Assembly: GCA_017471285.1 (NCBI GenBank)
Contig: JAFUUZ010000047.1
Location: 1-33,114 of the forward strand
DNA length: 33,114 bases
Direction of reading: 5' to 3'
Origin: Paludibacteraceae bacterium
GTDB lineage: Bacteria; Bacteroidota; Bacteroidia; Bacteroidales; Paludibacteraceae
This document shows positions 1-7,190 of the stretch, one piece after another. Every line of letters begins with the position of its first letter. Within the stretch, counting starts at the first letter, position 1. Made by a program: the position numbers and the translations under genes. The notes beneath the pieces were generated by a model. That model searched no databases and was not told the origin of the DNA. It was given only the letters and a program-made list of their open reading frames with translations.

Positions 1-40
1 ATAATTGTCAGTTTTGTATTGTCATTTTGCGTTTGCGACG

Positions 41-72
41 CAAAAGTACAACTTTTTTCTGACATGTGCAAG
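41..72 (-). promoter_or_regulatory. Bacteroidota-type promoter, leftward
   Basis: On the minus strand a CTTG (-33 element, 72-69) is followed after exactly 20 bp by TACTTTTG (-7 element, 48-41), matching TTTG-N20-TAnnTTTG. It would start transcription near position 36 and drive a gene left of the window. Confidence 0.6.
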
Positions 73-397
73 TAATCGGACAAAAAAATCACTTTTGCCT
101 TCATTTTTCCACTAAATAAGTCTTTTTGAACTTATTCTCAGTATGTCAAAGATCTTTTCAATCGTTTTTTGAGTGCTGATTGTGGGCACTACCTTTCGTG
201 TCCTGTTCCCGGGAGGAATGAAGAACACAAAAAGGAAAGAGATAAGACCATGGAATACGGTCCTATCTCCTATCAAACACACCCGACCTTACGGCACTGC
301 CGGTAAAAGCATTGCAGAATGTCGAGTCGTATACTGTAGCGTTGTTCATGCAAAAGTAGTGTCTTAACCGTTGGTACTTTTGTTTGTTATCAAATAC
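73..397 (-). ncRNA. Hairpin-rich untranslated transcript; possible rRNA-operon leader
   Basis: This stretch lies downstream of the leftward promoter at 402-433 and has no convincing protein gene. The minus-strand RNA can form at least three hairpins: 289-306 (CGGC/GCCG core), 239-269 (11-bp stem around GAGATAGGACC) and 192-235 (about 12 bp with one bulge). In the last two, the imperfect positions are G-U pairs only on the minus strand, which supports minus-strand RNA. Around 145-157 the minus strand reads TCTTTGACATAC, resembling the boxA antitermination element in front of 16S rRNA genes (TGCTCTTTAACA in E. coli, TTCTTTGAAAAC in Bacillus). A 16S gene would lie left of the window. A free-standing structured RNA or an attenuator is also possible. 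Confidence 0.3.
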
Positions 398-401
398 GGC
401 G

Positions 402-433
402 CAAAGGTACAACATTTTTACGAAATATGCAAA
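402..433 (-). promoter_or_regulatory. Bacteroidota-type promoter, leftward
   Basis: Minus-strand TTTG (433-430), a 20-bp gap and TACCTTTG (409-402), followed by GC as in the other promoters here. It would start an RNA near 396 running left through the hairpin-rich region. Positions 434-540, between this promoter and the end of the next gene, show nothing recognisable. Confidence 0.7.
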
Positions 434-540
434 TAAATTTGTATATTTTAGACATAATTTTACGCAGAATTAAAAAATAGCATTCCAATTCGTCAATTTG
501 TTTACATTTCCACTATATCCGTCAATTATTCCACATCCCG

Positions 541-2493
541 TTACAGTTTCGCACGGAGCAGAAAATGCACATCTGTGCGGGTCATGGACCGGTCGTGCGC
601 TGCCGCCCAAGCACGAGCATAGACGGTCTCGCTGACGCGCAGATACAGCGCTATCTGCGGGATGATCTGCCACCGCAAACAGGCATACGCCCTGCCGCCT
701 AATCCATATACTGCAGGGATAGAAAAAGCATACAGCACATCGTGCTCGTACATATAGATTCTGTTTGTCCACTCGCGGGCGTCGAATCCCTGCACCCTTA
801 ACTTTAAAGTTAAGGGAAGTTTCGTATTGAGAGCAGTGAGTTGAGAGAAATCGAGGGAGAAATCCTGCGCTATGCTGATTCCATAAGTCAGTTGAGAGTT
901 CAGAGAATTAGTGTTTAGTGAATTAGAGTTTAGGGAATTTGGTGCCAGGTTCGCGTCCGCGGTAGTACGCAAACTCCATCCGCAGGAAGACCAGTCGAAC
1001 TGTGCGCGGGCAGAGTAGAGTGCATCGCCTTTCTGCCGGGCGCGGAGCCGAAGACCGATCCGCCAATCTTGGCGGATATACCGGACTTCCGCCATGGCGT
1101 CGTAGCCAAGCGTTTTGCTTTCCGGGAGACCGTATTTGGGTCCGGAGAAATAGAACACATCTCCGTAACCGGTCAGCCTCCAGTTCCGCCATCGCGTAAT
1201 GTCAAAACCGACATAACCGCCGTTCTCGTCGCCTATGCGCGAGGTCTCCGAAAAAGCATACCCCTGCGCGTTGTCAAACCACGGCGAGTAGTACCTGTAG
1301 AGAGCTACCAGCGACACGCCCGAAGCAGGGTAGAAACGGCTTCCGACAATCGTACCGAAGCCCCAATGCGCTACGCGCAATGGATGATTGATAATTGATG
1401 ATTGATGATTTTGACTTGTGGCTACTTCGCCGAAGACATCAAACCAACCGTGGTTATACCGCGCGGAAACACCGATCACGGCTTGGTTCCTGCCCCTGAA
1501 ATAATGCTGATTGTAGGCGGAGTTGCGATACGGACGGATGCTGTCGCTCCATATGTTCTCTATTGCCGTCAGAGCTACCTGCAACCGGTCATGCCGAACC
1601 GTCAGATTGGCTCCTATCAAGTGATGCCAGGTGCTGTCATTCGCCCGTTTCATCGAGTACAGAACACTGGCATCCAGCCTTGTCTTCTTGCTCCATTCCC
1701 CCCGCAAAGTGGCTCCTGCTCCATGCAGCCCTTCGCCGTCCGCCGAACTGTAATACCGCAGTCCTTCACGACTCTGTCCGGCAGACTGGACATACACGGA
1801 TTTGCCGGCATGGAAAACCGGCGCCAGCACTAAACCCTGACCAAAAGAAGCCTGGAAATTACCGCCTACTATTGTATGCAAATGTCCTATGTCGCGCAGT
1901 TGCAGATAAGCTCCGTATTGCAAATCCCCTGCCATTCCTCCAGCCGGTCTGCGCAACTGCGCTCCGAAGGTTACACGACGTTGAAAATCAAAACGATAGC
2001 GCGCCTGCACAAACATAGGATCGCTGCCTTCATAAGATTCTATATTGCGTGCGTCCAGACGGGTCGTGATCTCATGCGTAGCATAAGCGAACACCTCACG
2101 CGCGTAATATTTCTGTTCGCCCGCGCTCGCGCCTATACGCACGAACGGAAGCAGGTCCCGTATCTCATAATCCGCCAGACTCTGAATCATTCGCAACTCA
2201 TACAGAGACTCAAACGGATGTTTGTCCGCATACATCAGAATCTCGTCTATCTGCTGCGCTGAAAGAAAATAGAGCTGCTGCAACTCTTCGTCCGAGGTGT
2301 TGTTCAGGTTGATCGGCTCTTCGTGAAGCGCATACAGATCGGTCTGCAGCTGTTCGTAGTCCACCTCGCCGATCTCCGTTGCCGCATTGTATATGTCCAG
2401 AATGATGTCGTCCAGACTCTGCCCGGAGGCAGGCAATGTACAAAGCGACAGAATGCAAAGTACTAAAGATATGGATCTAATAGCGTTTTTCAC
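541..2493 (-). CDS. Outer-membrane helix-hairpin-helix/beta-barrel protein, function unknown
   Basis: A 650-residue protein with a GTG start and a signal peptide (hydrophobic SLVLCILSLCTLPA, cleavage near ASGQ, residue 25). Residues about 60-121 form ComEA-like helix-hairpin-helix repeats (INLNNTSDEELQQL and ESLYELRMIQSL). The remaining roughly 500 residues alternate aromatic and polar strands, as in an outer-membrane barrel. This architecture is widespread in Bacteroidota under the name helix-hairpin-helix domain-containing protein; its job is not known and DNA uptake should not be assumed. The start is forced: the signal peptide needs it and no ATG lies upstream. The GTG is only four bases past the -7 box, so the mRNA is probably leaderless. 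Three low-complexity DNA phrases fall inside the gene (890-941, 1382-1413, 2433-2469), one of them coding for the signal peptide core. Confidence 0.8.
   Translation of the reverse strand: MKNAIRSISLVLCILSLCTLPASGQSLDDIILDIYNAATEIGEVDYEQLQTDLYALHEEPINLNNTSDEELQQLYFLSAQQIDEILMYADKHPFESLYELRMIQSLADYEIRDLLPFVRIGASAGEQKYYAREVFAYATHEITTRLDARNIESYEGSDPMFVQARYRFDFQRRVTFGAQLRRPAGGMAGDLQYGAYLQLRDIGHLHTIVGGNFQASFGQGLVLAPVFHAGKSVYVQSAGQSREGLRYYSSADGEGLHGAGATLRGEWSKKTRLDASVLYSMKRANDSTWHHLIGANLTVRHDRLQVALTAIENIWSDSIRPYRNSAYNQHYFRGRNQAVIGVSARYNHGWFDVFGEVATSQNHQSSIINHPLRVAHWGFGTIVGSRFYPASGVSLVALYRYYSPWFDNAQGYAFSETSRIGDENGGYVGFDITRWRNWRLTGYGDVFYFSGPKYGLPESKTLGYDAMAEVRYIRQDWRIGLRLRARQKGDALYSARAQFDWSSCGWSLRTTADANLAPNSLNSNSLNTNSLNSQLTYGISIAQDFSLDFSQLTALNTKLPLTLKLRVQGFDAREWTNRIYMYEHDVLYAFSIPAVYGLGGRAYACLRWQIIPQIALYLRVSETVYARAWAAAHDRSMTRTDVHFLLRAKL
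795..816. repeat. 22-nt perfect palindrome inside a coding region
   Basis: The left half CCCTTAACTTT is followed at once by its exact reverse complement AAAGTTAAGGG. It encodes barrel residues (PLTLKLR) of the helix-hairpin-helix protein. Confidence 0.85.
890..941. repeat. Phrase repeat within CDS (agttt/agaatta words)
   Basis: Imperfect reiteration of words such as GTTCAGAGAATTAG, GTTTAGTGAATTAG and GTTTAGGGAATT. In the host gene it encodes NSLN-SNSLN-TNSLNS, a low-complexity loop in an otherwise barrel-like protein. Confidence 0.75.
1382..1413. repeat. Heptamer phrase repeat within CDS (attgatg)
   Basis: Imperfect 7-bp period (ATTGATG ATTGATG ATT, preceded by ATTGATA). On the minus strand it encodes the NHQSSIINH stretch of the helix-hairpin-helix protein. 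Confidence 0.75.
2435..2450. repeat. Dispersed 16-mer AATGTACAAAGCGACA, copy 1
   Basis: Exact copy of the word at 2772-2787 and one mismatch from 8971-8986. Read antisense it supplies the LSLCTL core of a signal peptide. Confidence 0.85.
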
Positions 2494-2497
2494 GGTG

Positions 2498-2529
2498 CAA
2501 AATTAGTAAAAATCTTGCATATGTGCAAA
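2498..2529 (-). promoter_or_regulatory. Promoter for the helix-hairpin-helix protein (interleaved pair)
   Basis: Minus-strand TTTG (2529-2526), 20 bp, TAATTTTG (2505-2498). The GTG start at 2493 follows after only four bases, so the expected transcription start falls on or next to the start codon. It shares DNA with the rightward promoter 2514-2545. Confidence 0.75.
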
Positions 2530-2545
2530 AAAAGCAGTAATTTTG
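2514..2545 (+). promoter_or_regulatory. Promoter for the flippase-like gene (interleaved pair)
   Basis: CTTG (2514-2517), 20 bp, TAATTTTG (2538-2545); ATG at 2556 follows after 10 bases, leaving a leader of only a few bases. The palindrome-like centre TTGCATATGTGCAA carries the -33 elements of both directions. Confidence 0.75.
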
Positions 2546-2555
2546 CCGCGGATTT

Positions 2556-3488
2556 ATGGATCGGAAGACGCTCTATCATATTGTCGAATGGTCGGTAGCC
2601 CTCGCCGCATGTGCGTTTCTGCTGTATAAGATTGCCACTTACGACAACTATGCCGCGCTCGGTGAGGCGCTGCGCAATATGTCATGGCAGCAATGGACGG
2701 CAATGGGCCTGTGCGTGGCTCTCATGCCGCTGAATATGGCGCTCGAAGCATGGCGGTGGCGCACCCTATGGAATGTACAAAGCGACAATGTACAAAGTAC
2801 AAAGGAGCTGTCTTTTGGGGAAGCGCAGAGGCAGGTGTATTACAGCAAGTTAGCCGGGCTGATCACTCCCTGGCGGCTGGGTGAATACCCGGCAAGAGGG
2901 ATGTTATTGGTAGAGAGTTTAAAGTTGAACGATGAAAGAAGTTCGAATGTCGAGAACGGGAAATTGATGACGCGTGTACTCTCGATGGGGGCTGTAGGAA
3001 GCGCTACCATGACTGCGGCAATCGTCCTGGCAGGTATCATTGGACTGGCTTTTTCGCCGGAGGTTCTCTCGCTTCTCGGAGGCAGTTATCTCTATGCTCT
3101 GGCAGTAGCAGTGGCGCTCCTGGCGATGGCTTTCGCGTTAATGCCCAGACTGCTCCGCCGTTTTGCCGAAGTGGACCAATATCTGCTTCTGCGCAGTCTG
3201 GGACAGAGTCTCGTACGGCTGCTCTGCTGGTGTGTCCAACTGGCGCTGGTGTTATGGGCGTTGGGAGCCTTCAGCCTTCAGCCTTCAGCCATCAGTTTGC
3301 TGTTTGTCTATTACCTCCTTGTGACAATCACGCCGAACGTGCCTGTCGCGGAGGCAGGAGTACGCGGCGCATGGGCGATTCTGCTCTTCGGTACCATGAA
3401 TGCAGCGCTGGCTGGGGTGCTGCTATGGCTGATAAATACCTTGCTACCGTGTCTAATTTGGCCTTTTTTGCGCAAAAAAACAAAATAA
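2556..3488 (+). CDS. Flippase-like (lysylphosphatidylglycerol synthase TM region family) membrane protein
   Basis: A 310-residue integral membrane protein with about eight hydrophobic segments (for example residues 12-26, 46-65, 148-171, 180-202, 225-265). It resembles the lysylphosphatidylglycerol synthase TM/YbhN-type flippase-like family: ALEAWRWRTLW early on, and NVPVAEAGVRGAWAILLFG near the C-terminus, a motif typical of Bacteroidota members. The substrate is unknown; lipid or lipid-linked sugar translocation is the family-level guess. Two DNA phrases interrupt it: 2772-2805 encodes the polar insert NVQSDNVQSTK after the second membrane segment, and 3267-3295 encodes FSLQPSAIS between later segments. 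The stop is followed at once by the malQ promoter. Confidence 0.75.
   Translation: MDRKTLYHIVEWSVALAACAFLLYKIATYDNYAALGEALRNMSWQQWTAMGLCVALMPLNMALEAWRWRTLWNVQSDNVQSTKELSFGEAQRQVYYSKLAGLITPWRLGEYPARGMLLVESLKLNDERSSNVENGKLMTRVLSMGAVGSATMTAAIVLAGIIGLAFSPEVLSLLGGSYLYALAVAVALLAMAFALMPRLLRRFAEVDQYLLLRSLGQSLVRLLCWCVQLALVLWALGAFSLQPSAISLLFVYYLLVTITPNVPVAEAGVRGAWAILLFGTMNAALAGVLLWLINTLLPCLIWPFLRKKTK
2772..2805. repeat. Dispersed phrase copy 2 (gtacaaag words)
   Basis: AATGTACAAAGCGACA (2772-2787) followed by AATGTACAAAGTACAAAGG, so the word is reiterated. It is the same 16-mer as at 2435-2450 but read here in the opposite coding sense. Confidence 0.85.
3267..3295. repeat. Heptamer tandem repeat (CCTTCAG x3) within CDS
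   Basis: Three direct copies of CCTTCAG and a degenerate fourth. The 7-bp period is not a codon multiple, so each copy is read in a different frame, giving FSLQPSAIS. Confidence 0.85.
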
Positions 3489-3520
3489 TTTGCACGGTTG
3501 CAAAAAAAGTAGTAACTTTG
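3489..3520 (+). promoter_or_regulatory. malQ promoter
   Basis: TTTG (3489-3492) starts directly after the stop codon of the upstream gene; after 20 bp comes TAACTTTG (3513-3520). The malQ ATG is 40 bases further. Confidence 0.75.
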
Positions 3521-3560
3521 TGGCGAAATTAACGAAATACCGTAACAAAACAATAATATC

Positions 3561-6173
3561 ATGAACATTAATTTTCAAATTCATTACCGTGCCGAGTACG
3601 GCCAGAGTCTGTGCGTGATCGAGACGCAGGAGTCAATCTTGGGATGGACGGAGAAGGAACCGCTGGTGCTGAATTGCCAGGGAATGGATTTCTGGCAGGC
3701 GAACGTGCCGATCAGCGATTTCGCCGGAAATATCCAGTATAAATACGCCATCCGTCTTCAGGACGGCGGCTATATCTACGAAGCCGGCGAACCCCGTACC
3801 CTGACGCTCAAGACGGCTGACAAACGTATCGTGGTACGCGACGCATGGCAGGCGAGCACCTATGAGGATAGTTTCTATACTACCGCCTTTCTGAAAGCGC
3901 TTTTTAGTAGAAAGTCGAAAGCAGAAAGTAGAAAGTCGAAAGCTCCGAAAGGTAACATCCGTTTCTCGATCGACCTGCCGCAGATACTGCCCTCGCAGGG
4001 AGTGGCTGTTATCGGTAACTGCGAGGCATTGGGCAACTGGAGCGCGGACGACAAACTCATCATGAGTGACGCCGAGTTCCCCCTCTGGAAAGCGGACATC
4101 GAGGTCAAAGGGCAGGATATCGTAGAATACAAATACGTCGTTTATGACCTCAAGACCGGTGCTGTGGTAGATACCGAGTGGGGCGAGAACCGCCAGATAT
4201 GGGGAATTGAGAAAGGTCAGGTGATCTATCAGAACGACCGCGGTTTCCGCCGCACGCAGCCCAGATGGAAAGGATCCGGCGTGGCTGTTCCGGTCTTCTC
4301 GCTCCGTAGCGAAGCGGGATTCGGTATCGGTGAATTCCAAGATCTCAAACTGCTGGCGGAATGGGCGGCTGCTACGGGTCAGCAGATGATTCAGACACTG
4401 CCGATCAACGATACGACACTCCGTCATAACAACCGCGACAGTTATCCTTACAACGCCGTTTCGGTCTTTGCGCTCCATCCGATATATATCAATATCGAGG
4501 CTATGGGACGTCTGACGCCGGCAATGAAGAAGAAATACGAGGCGCAGAAAGCGGAGTTTAACGCAAAATCCTTCTCGGATTACCAGAACGTGTATGACGC
4601 GAAGATGGTCTTCTTCAAAGCCCTCTATAAACAGGACAAGGACGCACTCTTCGGCAGCGCGGAATACAAAGCTTTCGAGAAGAAAAACCATGCATGGCTC
4701 GAGCAGTATGCCGAGTTTCTGAGCAAACGCGACAAACAGCCGAAAGATTTCTATAAGTTCCTCCAGTTCCATGCCGACAAACAGTTGGCGGACGCGGTGG
4801 CATATGCCCATTCGTTAGGCGTTGCCATGAAGGGAGATATACCAATCGGTATATCGCCGGACTCCGTAGATGCGGCTTATTATCCCGATCTGTTCAATCT
4901 GGATGCTTCTGCCGGAGCTCCGCCTGATGATTTCGATGCACGCGGCCAGAACTGGGGCTTCCCTACCTATAACTGGGATGAAATGGCGAAGGATAACTTC
5001 GGCTGGTGGCGCGCACGGTTCCAGAAGATGCAGGATTATTTCGATGCTTACCGCGTAGATCATATCCTCGGCTTCTTCCGTATCTGGCAGATGCGCAAAC
5101 AGGATGAGTGGGGACTTTGCGGTCATTTCGTACCGGCGCTGCCATATACCTACGACGATCTATGCGCACAGGGTGTTTGCCTCGACTGGGATAGAATGAC
5201 CAAACCGTATATCCGCTCCAATTTCTTGGGAGACGTGCTGGGATATGATACCGAATGGGCTAAACAACATGCCCTCCAGACACGCGATAACTATATCTAT
5301 TGGTTCCGTCCGGAGTTTGATACCCAGGCGAAGGTGCAGGCTTGGTACGACCGCCTGATGAGCGATGAGAAACAACTCAAAGCCAGCGGACTGAGTGCCG
5401 CTGCGGCGAAGAATATATGCAACGGACTGATTTATCTTCATTGCGAGGTGCTCTTCGTGGAAGACCAGCGCAGGCCGGGATGGCTGCATCCGCGTATCTC
5501 GATCTATCAGAGCCATTCGTTCAACGAACTCTATTCGGACCAGAAAGAGATACTGATGCGCATCTACAACGATTATTTCTATCGCCGTCACACCCAGTTC
5601 TGGCGTGACTCGGCGATGCGCAAACTGCCTACGCTCATAGGTGCTACCCATATGCTCTGCTGCGGCGAAGACTTGGGTATGGTGCCGGCTTGCGTGCCGG
5701 ACGTGATGCATGAGTTGCAGATCCTGTCGCTCGAGATACAGCGTATGCCGAAAGATCCGACGGTTAAGTTCGCGCATCCGGCTGACGCACCGTATCAGAG
5801 CGTTTGTACAACCGGTACACACGATATGAACCCGCTCCGCGCTTGGTGGGAGGAAGACCGCGCTGTGACACAGCGGTTCTATAACGAACAGATGGGATGG
5901 TGGGGCGAAGCTCCGAAAGAGATGACGCCGGAGATAGCTGAGTTCATCATCAACCAGCATATGTACAGCCCCGCTATGTGGACGATACTCCCTCTACAGG
6001 ACTGGCTCGCTATCGATGCTGACGTACGGATAAAAGACCAGTTCGCAGACCGTATCAACCTGCCGTCCGATCCGCGCCATTTCTGGAACTACAGGATGCA
6101 TCTTCCTCTGGAGAAACTGAAAGAGTGCGATGCGTTGAACGCAAAGATCAAGAAACTGACAAGCGTCAGGTAA
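3561..6173 (+). CDS. malQ: 4-alpha-glucanotransferase (amylomaltase) with two CBM20 domains
   Basis: An 870-residue GH77 enzyme that transfers alpha-1,4-glucan segments between maltodextrins in the cytoplasm (no signal peptide). Residues about 1-105 and 131-225 are two starch-binding CBM20 modules (GNCEALGNWSADDK in the second). The GH77 domain fills about 240-860. Visible catalytic motifs are DAYRVDHILGFFRIW (nucleophile Asp), CGEDLGMVP (acid/base Glu) and TGTHDMNPLRAWW (third acidic residue). The double CBM20 layout is normal for Bacteroidota MalQ and plant DPE2. The linker between the modules consists of a duplicated 7-residue unit SRKSKA(E/P), coded by a 21-bp direct repeat (3908-3943). 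It has its own promoter and ends 32 bases from the convergent ispH. Confidence 0.95.
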   Translation: MNINFQIHYRAEYGQSLCVIETQESILGWTEKEPLVLNCQGMDFWQANVPISDFAGNIQYKYAIRLQDGGYIYEAGEPRTLTLKTADKRIVVRDAWQASTYEDSFYTTAFLKALFSRKSKAESRKSKAPKGNIRFSIDLPQILPSQGVAVIGNCEALGNWSADDKLIMSDAEFPLWKADIEVKGQDIVEYKYVVYDLKTGAVVDTEWGENRQIWGIEKGQVIYQNDRGFRRTQPRWKGSGVAVPVFSLRSEAGFGIGEFQDLKLLAEWAAATGQQMIQTLPINDTTLRHNNRDSYPYNAVSVFALHPIYINIEAMGRLTPAMKKKYEAQKAEFNAKSFSDYQNVYDAKMVFFKALYKQDKDALFGSAEYKAFEKKNHAWLEQYAEFLSKRDKQPKDFYKFLQFHADKQLADAVAYAHSLGVAMKGDIPIGISPDSVDAAYYPDLFNLDASAGAPPDDFDARGQNWGFPTYNWDEMAKDNFGWWRARFQKMQDYFDAYRVDHILGFFRIWQMRKQDEWGLCGHFVPALPYTYDDLCAQGVCLDWDRMTKPYIRSNFLGDVLGYDTEWAKQHALQTRDNYIYWFRPEFDTQAKVQAWYDRLMSDEKQLKASGLSAAAAKNICNGLIYLHCEVLFVEDQRRPGWLHPRISIYQSHSFNELYSDQKEILMRIYNDYFYRRHTQFWRDSAMRKLPTLIGATHMLCCGEDLGMVPACVPDVMHELQILSLEIQRMPKDPTVKFAHPADAPYQSVCTTGTHDMNPLRAWWEEDRAVTQRFYNEQMGWWGEAPKEMTPEIAEFIINQHMYSPAMWTILPLQDWLAIDADVRIKDQFADRINLPSDPRHFWNYRMHLPLEKLKECDALNAKIKKLTSVR
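3908..3943. repeat. Phrase repeat in malQ linker (15-nt direct repeat, 21-bp period)
   Basis: TAGAAAGTCGAAAGC occurs at 3908-3922 and exactly again at 3929-3943, with CAGAAAG between. It encodes the linker between the CBM20 modules. Confidence 0.85.
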
Positions 6174-6208
6174 AGTACGAAGGAAATATGTACGATGTAC
6201 GAAGGTTA
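6174..6208. repeat. Phrase repeat between convergent malQ and ispH
   Basis: Reiterated GTACGAAGG/TGTACGA words fill the whole gap between the two stop codons. I see no hairpin-plus-T-run terminator here. Confidence 0.65.
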
Positions 6209-7135
6209 AGGGATGAGCGAGAGCTTGTCCCTTACTTTTTGCATGAGCCAGAGAGGAGTGCTGGTCGCTCCGCAGATACCTACTTTGAGGTCGGTTTTGC
6301 CTGCAAGACCGCTTTGTTCCAGTGCTTCTTCAAGCTCGTCTGGGGAGGAGATGAAAAGAGTGTTTGGGTTCGCCTCTACGCATTTTTGGAACAGCACTTT
6401 GGCGTTGGACGACTTGGCGCCGCCAACAAAAAGAACGATGTCGTTCTCGCGTGAGAAAGCTTGCAGCTCCGCTACGCGGTTGGCTACATTGCGGCAGATA
6501 GTGTCATGGTACTCGAAAGACCGCTCTGCTGTAGGACCGGCTTCGTCTGTAAGACCGCTTGCGCTGTAAGACCGCTTGCGCTGTAAGATTGTTTCGACGA
6601 GGTGGTTGAATCCCTCGACGGACTTGGTGGTCTGGGAGAATAGGTATATCGGCCGCGAGAAATCAAGGCGGTCGAGTTGCGTTTCGTTCTCAATGACGAC
6701 AGCGGTATTGTTGGTCTGTCCTTGCAGACCGATCACTTCGGCATGACCGGGTTTGCCGTAGATAACTATTTGAGGCGGCTGCGGCTCGTCGTTCTTATGC
6801 GTCTCGTAGCAGGCGCGGATGCGGTCCTGCAGTTTCTTTACCACAGGACAGGTGGCGTCGATGATCTCTATCCCCCGTTGCTGCGCAATCCAGTATGTGC
6901 TAGGCGGTTCGCCGTGCGCACGGAGAAGCACACGCGAATGGGAGGGTAATGTGCGGAGGTCGTCATAGTCGATCGTCTGAAGACCCTTGTTCTCCAGACG
7001 CGCTACTTCCTGGCCGTTATGCACGATGTCGCCCAGACAATAAAGCGGACCGTTCGCCAGTTCGCTTTCTGCCGCTTCGATAGCGCGCGTCACTCCGAAA
7101 CAGAAACCGCTATGTTGATCAATGGAAATCTGCAT
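6206..7135 (-). CDS. ispH: 4-hydroxy-3-methylbut-2-enyl diphosphate reductase
   Basis: A 309-residue [4Fe-4S] enzyme making IPP and DMAPP in the last step of the MEP isoprenoid pathway. Cluster cysteines are in SGFCFGVTRA (Cys12), DATCPVVKKL and GICGATSTPLW; HAEVIG and EYHDTICRNVANR are conserved family segments. I start at the ATG at 7135 (MQISIDQHSGFCFG), because the longer reading begins with TTG inside a CTAGT phrase repeat. An insert of about 20 residues just before FEYHDTIC (RKRSYSASGLTDEAG region) is coded by a 17-bp phrase repeat and is not expected in the family. It follows cmk by 32 bases and is probably co-transcribed with it. Confidence 0.95.
   Translation of the reverse strand: MQISIDQHSGFCFGVTRAIEAAESELANGPLYCLGDIVHNGQEVARLENKGLQTIDYDDLRTLPSHSRVLLRAHGEPPSTYWIAQQRGIEIIDATCPVVKKLQDRIRACYETHKNDEPQPPQIVIYGKPGHAEVIGLQGQTNNTAVVIENETQLDRLDFSRPIYLFSQTTKSVEGFNHLVETILQRKRSYSASGLTDEAGPTAERSFEYHDTICRNVANRVAELQAFSRENDIVLFVGGAKSSNAKVLFQKCVEANPNTLFISSPDELEEALEQSGLAGKTDLKVGICGATSTPLWLMQKVRDKLSLIP
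6517..6590. repeat. 17-bp tandem phrase inside ispH
   Basis: CTGTAAGACCGCTTGCG at 6547-6563 is repeated exactly at 6564-6580, followed by a partial third copy. Degenerate AAGACCG/AGGACCG words extend to the left to about 6517. The period is not a multiple of three, so consecutive copies encode LQRKRS and YSASGL in different frames. Confidence 0.9.
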
Positions 7136-7139
7136 TATA

Positions 7140-7190
7140 GTCGAACTAATCAAACTAGTTTATCTAGTCAATCCAGTTTGTCTAGTGTTT
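7140..7190. repeat. CTAGT phrase repeat at the cmk-ispH junction
   Basis: Several spaced CTAGT/CTAGA words (read AACTAGT, ACTAGA, ACTAGATA on the coding strand) cover the end of cmk, the gap and the region before the ispH start. The same word is amplified in the polA linker (31242-31297). Confidence 0.7.

Noticed and set aside
263-349. 28-codon minus-strand frame (MNNATVYDSTFCNAF...) as an attenuator leader peptide
   Set aside because: No run of regulatory codons and no T-run after the following hairpin; too little to call a gene.
173-367. 64-residue open frame on the plus strand
   Set aside because: No family resemblance, no promoter in its direction, and the minus strand here is the likely RNA strand.
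351-382. CAAAAGTA/TACTTTTG inverted pair as extra divergent promoters
   Set aside because: No TTTG at the 20-bp distance in either direction.
3633-4811. 392-residue open frame antisense to malQ
   Set aside because: Shadow of a well-conserved enzyme; composition atypical of protein.
7136-7153. TTG start adding six residues to IspH
   Set aside because: It lies in the CTAGT phrase; the ATG at 7135 matches the family start.
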